Source: Candidatus Accumulibacter proximus | GTDB lineage: Bacteria > Pseudomonadota > Gammaproteobacteria > Burkholderiales > Rhodocyclaceae | Reading direction: 5' to 3' | Assembly (NCBI GenBank): GCA_016709675.1 | Contig: JADJMH010000001.1 | Coordinates: 248,001 to 312,000 of the forward strand | Length of the DNA stretch: 64,000 nucleotides | In this document: positions 59,275 through 64,000 of the stretch, piece by piece | Layout: the number at the start of each line of letters is the position of its first letter | Numbering within the stretch: position 1 is the stretch's first letter | Notes under the pieces: generated by a model | Database searches by the model: none | Told to the model about the DNA's origin: nothing | What the model saw: the letters and a program-made list of their open reading frames with translations, nothing else | Program-made: the position numbers and the translations under genes

Positions 59275-60735
59275 TCAGCCCGGCTCGACTTCGAGGCGGT
59301 TGATGAGCGGGATCAAGGCATCGACGGGATACACCAGCGGAATCATCAAGTCGTCAACGCGGGTGAACACGCCGACCTGATCCAAATTGGCGCTGAACAG
59401 CACATGGTGATTGGCGATGCCATCGACGTTGAGCCAAAGAGTGTCTTGGCGATCGATCGGCGTATGACCAACGATGAAAGGGGTGCCCTTGTCGAGTTGC
59501 AGCGCGCGCCGAAAGTGCTTGACATCACTCCGACCGTAACCCTGAGGCCTGCTCGGCCGGCGCAGGCGATTGTTGATCAGTTCGAGGATCAGCGACGGAT
59601 GACGGTGAATATTCACCAGCATCTCCTTGCTGACCTTGGTCGTGGGTGCTGCGGCGTGGCAAGCGACAAAGTCCCGCGAAGCGACCACGTAGGGTAACCG
59701 CCGGTAAAACTCCTCCATGGCTTTGAGGTAAGCGGCACCCCGCCGCTCGCTGAGTTCCTTCGCCCACAGCAGGCCCTGCGGAATCCCGTCCTTCGACATG
59801 TCCTCGGAAAACGAATCGTGGTTGCCACGAATATAGAATACCTGCGCCGGAAAACACAGCTTGAGCTTGAAGATCAGGTCCATCAGCAGCATCGAGCTGT
59901 CCATCTCCCTGAGTTGCCCGTCTACTTCTGAATGCACCGCATCGCCAAGAATGACCAGGGCGGCCGTGCCTTCATCGAGCGCATCGAGAAAAGCGTTCTG
60001 GCTCAAGACCGTCAGCAGATTGTCGATCTGGGCATGCATGTCTGCGACCAGAATCGGGGTGAGTGCCTGCGGCAGCACGAGCAATCCGCCGGGCAAACCG
60101 CGGTCGTCGGTGGCGCGATAAACCTCCCTCCGGAGCACATCATTGACCGCTTCGATGAGTCGCAAAGCGTCGTCTCTGGGCAATAGCTCGATCGGACCGC
60201 CAAAAATTTCGCGTAGCCGTCGGAACTTGCTTTCGCGGCTCCACACTTCTTTGGCGGGTGCCGGTCCAATCGAGGTGCCAACGTCGCTCAAGTTGCGAAA
60301 TATCAAGGCGTCACGGCCATAGATGACCACCAGGTGTTGCTCGTCGACAGCAGCGGGGTAGTCGAACAACGCTTGCTGGACCTCGTCGCCCGAACCCAGG
60401 GACAGCCATGACTTGGGTGACAGGCGTAGAAAGCCGTTGATCCGGCGACGATGGGCGCTCGGGTCGACGATGATGAAGCTGTTCAGCCTAACCAGTTCAC
60501 CGTTCTCGTTGAGTCGCGTCTCCGGGTAGAGATGAAGCCGTTTGTCGTTGAAACCGAGCGAAATCTCGATCGGCTGGCCATCGAGAGGAACACGCACCTT
60601 GGTACTTCCCAGCCGGTACGCGTCGGCCAGCTTGAGGTTATGTTCCCAACCGAAGCCCAATCGGGCAAGAGCCGCTCGCAGCCACACCAACAGGCTCGAC
60701 AGCTTGAACCAACGTCGCGCGGCAATCCGCTTCAC
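59275..60735 (-). CDS. Metallophosphoesterase with FHA-like N-terminal region
   Basis: This 486-residue protein has a calcineurin-like phosphoesterase domain in its C-terminal half: LVADMHAQIDNLL, ALVILGDAVHSEVD, QVFYIRGNHDSFSE, FVACHAAAP and FIVGHTPID (all metal-ligand motifs, with DMH in place of DxH). The N-terminal half (LNSFIIVDPSAHRRRINGFL, VVIYGRDALIFRNLSDVGTS) resembles a degenerate FHA or phosphopeptide-binding fold. It starts overlapping the stop of a P-loop protein gene (ATGA), so the two form a pair. Substrate unknown. Confidence 0.8.
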   Translation of the reverse strand: MKRIAARRWFKLSSLLVWLRAALARLGFGWEHNLKLADAYRLGSTKVRVPLDGQPIEISLGFNDKRLHLYPETRLNENGELVRLNSFIIVDPSAHRRRINGFLRLSPKSWLSLGSGDEVQQALFDYPAAVDEQHLVVIYGRDALIFRNLSDVGTSIGPAPAKEVWSRESKFRRLREIFGGPIELLPRDDALRLIEAVNDVLRREVYRATDDRGLPGGLLVLPQALTPILVADMHAQIDNLLTVLSQNAFLDALDEGTAALVILGDAVHSEVDGQLREMDSSMLLMDLIFKLKLCFPAQVFYIRGNHDSFSEDMSKDGIPQGLLWAKELSERRGAAYLKAMEEFYRRLPYVVASRDFVACHAAAPTTKVSKEMLVNIHRHPSLILELINNRLRRPSRPQGYGRSDVKHFRRALQLDKGTPFIVGHTPIDRQDTLWLNVDGIANHHVLFSANLDQVGVFTRVDDLMIPLVYPVDALIPLINRLEVEPG

Positions 60736-61346
60736 GGCGGCGATTGTGGTTCGCGGAAACGGCGCGGACGGCCGTCCATCCCCTCGCGGAGATACACCTT
60801 GAATCCCTGCTGGTGAAGATGCTCGGCAACGCGGCGAAATACGTCAAGTTGGGCAGCACAGATCTCCAGACTGAGTTGCGCATCGACCGGGTGGGTGCTG
60901 TGGCGCGCGCGCTCGGTACGGCGCTCAAAGACCACCTCCGCAGGGGGCAGGAGAAACTCAAACACATAACGGCGATACCAATCGACCGAAAAGAAATAGC
61001 GCTTGCGAGGCGGCAGCACGATACGATCGAAATCGACGGGAGGCAGCGGATCGCGATCCAGAAACTCGGCATCAAAAACCGACACCGCGTTGGGCAGGCC
61101 CCGAAACGGTAGGCCCAGATGAATCTCGCGCGGGCGCACGGACAGGATTTCGGATCGCCACCAGTGCTTTCTGCCAAGGTCCAGGTAGCCCTCCTCCGAC
61201 CAGCCACCCAGACGCACGATCAAGGTACTCTTGCCGGCACCGGGAGGGCCGGTCACCAGGATCTGGCCAAACCGGATGTCGCCCGGAAAATCGATTCCCT
61301 TGAAATGCTGCAGCGCTTCGATGGGCTGCGTTGATAGCTCTGACAT
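60732..61346 (-). CDS. P-loop ATPase/kinase-like protein
   Basis: This 204-residue protein has Walker A QILVTGPPGAGKSTLIVRLG at about residue 29, then LDLGRKHWWRSEILSVRPRE, RYFFSVDWYRRYVFEFLLPP and RTERARHSTHPVD. It resembles small P-loop kinases but lacks a recognisable substrate domain. It is coupled by a four-base overlap to a metallophosphoesterase, suggesting that they act on the same substrate (phosphorylation and dephosphorylation), which is inference. Confidence 0.7.
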   Translation of the reverse strand: MSELSTQPIEALQHFKGIDFPGDIRFGQILVTGPPGAGKSTLIVRLGGWSEEGYLDLGRKHWWRSEILSVRPREIHLGLPFRGLPNAVSVFDAEFLDRDPLPPVDFDRIVLPPRKRYFFSVDWYRRYVFEFLLPPAEVVFERRTERARHSTHPVDAQLSLEICAAQLDVFRRVAEHLHQQGFKVYLREGMDGRPRRFREPQSPP

Positions 61347-61416
61347 GGCTGCAGGCACAAGCAATCAGTGAAGGGTGGCCGGCGAGGTGAAGCCGGAGAC
61401 GAGAGACGCGGTCATT

Positions 61417-62679
61417 TCAGGAAAAAGCTGTTCTCAGGCAATGGAAAATGATGGCTCCGAGGAGAGCCCCGACGGGAACGGTGATGAACCACGAGGCGAT
61501 GATGCCACCGACCACCCGCAGATCGAGGGCGCCGATACCGCGAGCGATACCGACACCCATCACCGCGCCGACGGCGATGTGGGTAGTGGACACCGGCAGC
61601 CCCAAGCCGGAAGCCGCCACGGTCACGAACGCGGCAGCGACGGTTGCACAATAGGCACGGGTTGGAGTCAGCTCGGTAATCTTGTGGCCAACAGTAGCCA
61701 TCACCTTGTAGCCGTAGGTCACCAGGCCAGCAACAATGCCGAGACTACCGATGAACAATATGGACGGGGTGATGGCCGAGCTTGCGGATACCTGCCCCGT
61801 CACGATGATCTGAATCACCACAGCCATCGGGCCAATGCCGTTGGCCACCTCGTTGGAACCGTGCGCAAAAGCCATCGCCGCGCCGGTGAACACCATCTGC
61901 GGAATGAACAGCCTCTCGACGCTGGCAAATTGGGAGACTCTGTCGGCGTAATCATCGAGCGTGATGCGGTTCATCATCAGCCTCACGGCAACGCCCAGGA
62001 GGACGCCAATCGCGACCGCGAGGGTCTGACCCTCAACGCCGCCAAGATGAATGTTTACGTGTTTGAGCCCCTTGCTGATGGTGATCAGCGAGACGATCCA
62101 GCCGACCAGGAAGGCATATACCGGGCCCCATTGTCGCGCCTTGGCGATGGGATCCTCGGTATTGAAGATCAGCTTGCGGATGCTCATGGTCAGCAGCAAG
62201 GCGACGGCACCGCCCAGAATCGGCGAGAGGAACCAGCTGGCGACGATTTCGCCCATCATGTCCCACTGCACCGCGTCAATGCCCAGTGCCGCGACGCCTG
62301 CTCCGCATACGGCGCCAACGATCGTATGGCTGGTCGCTACTGGCCACCCGCGCATGCTGGCGAGAATCAACCAAGTGCCCGCTGCCAGCAAAGCGCCAAT
62401 CATGGCAAAGGCCAGGAGTTGCGGCACCTGCTCGAAGAGCCTGGCATCGATGATGCCGGTCGAGATCGTGTCCGCCACTTCGCCACCGGCCAGATAGGCC
62501 CCGCAAAACGCCATGATTGCCGCCAGGACGAGCGCGTGCCTGACGGTAATCGCCCCCGAACCAACCGAAGTGCCCATGGCAACGGCAACGCCGTTGGCAC
62601 CGATTCCCCAGGTCATGTAGAGGCCGCCGGCAACGGCTAGAACATAGAAAAGGGTTTGATGCTGCTCGATGATTTCCAT
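61417..62679 (-). CDS. pit: PiT-family inorganic phosphate transporter
   Basis: This 420-residue membrane protein has ten or more hydrophobic segments and the PiT tandem signatures. The second repeat is normal (FAHGSNEVANGIGPMAVVIQ). The first reads MTWGIGANGVAVAMGTSVGS, where the usual GANDVANA is changed to GANGVAVA. It is a low-affinity phosphate (metal-phosphate) symporter. The start at 62,679 follows the family. A DUF47 gene lies 110 bp upstream on the same strand, the standard pair. Phosphate uptake of this type is central in polyphosphate-accumulating bacteria. Confidence 0.93.
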   Translation of the reverse strand: MEIIEQHQTLFYVLAVAGGLYMTWGIGANGVAVAMGTSVGSGAITVRHALVLAAIMAFCGAYLAGGEVADTISTGIIDARLFEQVPQLLAFAMIGALLAAGTWLILASMRGWPVATSHTIVGAVCGAGVAALGIDAVQWDMMGEIVASWFLSPILGGAVALLLTMSIRKLIFNTEDPIAKARQWGPVYAFLVGWIVSLITISKGLKHVNIHLGGVEGQTLAVAIGVLLGVAVRLMMNRITLDDYADRVSQFASVERLFIPQMVFTGAAMAFAHGSNEVANGIGPMAVVIQIIVTGQVSASSAITPSILFIGSLGIVAGLVTYGYKVMATVGHKITELTPTRAYCATVAAAFVTVAASGLGLPVSTTHIAVGAVMGVGIARGIGALDLRVVGGIIASWFITVPVGALLGAIIFHCLRTAFS

Positions 62680-62788
62680 TCGCCCGACCTTAGCAGTGGA
62701 TCCCTTCAGTGAAGACACCGGCACAGTAACCGCAATCGCGATGACCGACGCCGAGAACGGGGTTGCTCACGTCGCAGACTCTTGGTGA

Positions 62789-63475
62789 TCAACGGGCGAC
62801 CAGCAGACGAACCCTATCGCCAACTTTCTCCGCGTAGTCAGCCAGATTGCCAACCCACTGGATCAACTGGTACCAGAACATCACCGACACCGGCTTCAGG
62901 TTGTCTTCCTGCGAAAACAGGGCACGGGCAAGCGCCATCCCCATTACGTCAGTATCACTCTCCATGTTGCCCAGTTCGACGACCAGGTCATCGACGCCAC
63001 TCGCTTCACGTCCACGGAAGCCGGTCTCCTGCAGCTCTTGGAGCCTTTCGATTATCGCCTGCGCCTGCCGGCAAGTATCGATGCAACGGCATACCAGTCG
63101 CATCAGCGGCTCCGCCATGCCGGCGTGCACCTCCATCTTACGCTCCACCAGCAGCCCGGCAATGTCCTGCGCGGCATCGGCGATGGCATCCTGCATCGCC
63201 AGCAGTTCCAGCAGATCCTGCCGGTCGACTGCCAGAAGCCGGCTTCTCGGCAAACGGTCACACACTTCGTTCCTCATCGAGTCAGCCTCACGCTCCTTGA
63301 CGAAGATCGCGTTCTTGCGTTCTTCCAGCTGCTCCTGATCATCGTCAATCAGCGCCTGAAACAAGGGCTGCACTTCCTCGACGCATTCGATAACGATCCG
63401 CATATGCTGGTGCAGAGGCTTGAATGGCGACTTTCCAAACAGAGCTGCCATCGGGTTGCTGGATAACATAGGCAT
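62789..63475 (-). CDS. DUF47/PhoU-like Pit accessory protein
   Basis: This 228-residue helical protein reads PFKPLHQHMRIVIECVEEVQ, then KREADSMRNEVCDRLPRSRL-type and LLAMQDAIADAAQDIAGLLV, the PhoU-like pattern of DUF47 (TIGR00153). It accompanies pit in many bacteria and modulates phosphate uptake. The start may be six bases later (MLSS). Confidence 0.92.
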   Translation of the reverse strand: MPMLSSNPMAALFGKSPFKPLHQHMRIVIECVEEVQPLFQALIDDDQEQLEERKNAIFVKEREADSMRNEVCDRLPRSRLLAVDRQDLLELLAMQDAIADAAQDIAGLLVERKMEVHAGMAEPLMRLVCRCIDTCRQAQAIIERLQELQETGFRGREASGVDDLVVELGNMESDTDVMGMALARALFSQEDNLKPVSVMFWYQLIQWVGNLADYAEKVGDRVRLLVAR

Positions 63476-63883
63476 CCTCCGCTGAGGCGAGTAAGAAGAT
63501 CCTGGAAGAGAAACGGCGAAACGTCACCGCTGGGACCTGGCGGCGCTCAGTGCCGGGAGATCAGGCAGAGGTTTCCCTCTGTGCTTGCCGGACGAATTGT
63601 ATTCCGAAGTTCCGTCTTTGGGCTGTCGAAAGCGGCAGCGACGCCAAAGAGTCCAACCGCCAGCATGACGGGATGACGAAGCTATCGGCACCCGCCCCTC
63701 GCCGTTGTTGCCTGAGCGCACCAGTCAAACTGGACGACGGTAGCGGGCGAATCGGCGCTTGCCACCCGGGATGCCGCGGTGCGCTGCCCTTTGGCACAGT
63801 GGTACAATCCGGCAACCGCCTCAAGCTGCTCCCGTCGAAAACAATAATCCCGCCCGTTTAGCTCCCTCGAGGACCCTATCGCC
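63476..63883 (+). other. Intergenic region with possible promoter
   Basis: This 408-bp gap has no supported gene on either strand. An extended -10 (TGgTACAAT, 63,800-63,808) lies 75 bp upstream of the exported-protein start and may drive it; no good -35 is seen. Confidence 0.4.
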
Positions 63884-64000
63884 ATGCACCACCCTCTTCT
63901 CTGTTACCTTCGTCCGGGGATGGCCCTGGTCCTGATGTCTGCCGTTGGGCCAGCCTGGGCCGCGAATACGCTCCCCGACGGCCCGGTCCTTCTTGGCATC
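63884..64000 (+). CDS. Exported protein, truncated by window edge
   Basis: Thirty-nine codons read MHHPLLCYLRPGMALVLMSA, then VGPAWAANTLPDGPVLLGI. This is a clear signal peptide with a cleavage site after AWA. CGAGGACCC precedes the ATG by about 15 bases. The mature part is too short to identify. Confidence 0.7.
   Translation, partial: MHHPLLCYLRPGMALVLMSAVGPAWAANTLPDGPVLLGI

Overview
The window looks like one chromosomal stretch of a high-GC betaproteobacterium of the Rhodocyclales, probably a 'Candidatus Accumulibacter'-type polyphosphate/PHA-accumulating organism. This is inference from gene content: phaR and phaB, a biotin-dependent sodium-pumping acyl-CoA decarboxylase, a PiT phosphate transporter with its DUF47 partner, and typical betaproteobacterial neighbourhoods (rluD/bamD, gloB-methyltransferase-rnhA-dnaQ). 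No rRNA, CRISPR array, integrase or transposase gene was found.

Positions 1-18,060 are an accessory mosaic. Every recognisable gene or gene remnant lies on the minus strand. There are about ten toxin-antitoxin-type modules (PIN, BrnT/HTH, UPF0175/DUF3368, two DUF4160/DUF2442 pairs, DUF4258/DUF2283, VapBC remnants, MntA/HepT). There are also three copies and one N-terminal scrap of an Rpn/DUF4351 protein, six copies of a DUF29 gene (one intact), and five scraps of a GDP-mannose dehydratase gene. They are separated by a dispersed repeat whose head reads roughly aaaGGGGACAGTATAtnaaAtacC. Many gene fragments stop exactly at this head, so it appears to mark recombination or insertion breakpoints.

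Positions 18,178-24,990 hold a minus-strand nucleotide-sugar operon (gmd, fcl, rmlA, rmlC) for GDP-fucose and dTDP-rhamnose precursors. It is preceded by an MBL/beta-CASP hydrolase, an RfaH/NusG-like antiterminator and a DUF3301 protein. The leader of gmd contains an exact copy of the 12-nt ops element (GGCGGTAGCGTG) recognised by RfaH. The same hairpin-plus-ops module occurs three more times in the accessory zone, always in the direction of the genes.

Positions 25,240-38,480 hold, on the plus strand, a TolC-MacA-MacB type efflux system, a gamma-carbonic anhydrase-like protein and a PaaI-type thioesterase. On the minus strand are a CHAT protease with a TIR-like domain, an ACP/AMP-ligase/acyltransferase fusion and RNase R. 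A tRNA-Leu(CAG) with its own promoter and a downstream terminator follows. Positions 38,915-42,530 encode a four-part sodium-translocating decarboxylase (PccB-like carboxyltransferase, gamma-like, biotin carrier and beta subunits). phaR and phaB follow, sharing a 12-nt upstream motif that may be the PhaR operator.

Positions 44,450-64,000 are mainly housekeeping genes: pgeF, rluD, bamD, a kinase-HDOD-GAF signalling protein, rmuC, a DUF748/OmpA-like protein, a response regulator, gloB, a methyltransferase, rnhA, dnaQ, a slyX-like gene, a phosphoesterase/P-loop pair, pit and its DUF47 partner. The window ends inside a new exported-protein gene.

Between about 26.5 and 48.6 kb many conserved genes carry single-base frameshifts. 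These look more like draft-assembly indels than true decay, but this cannot be settled from the sequence alone.
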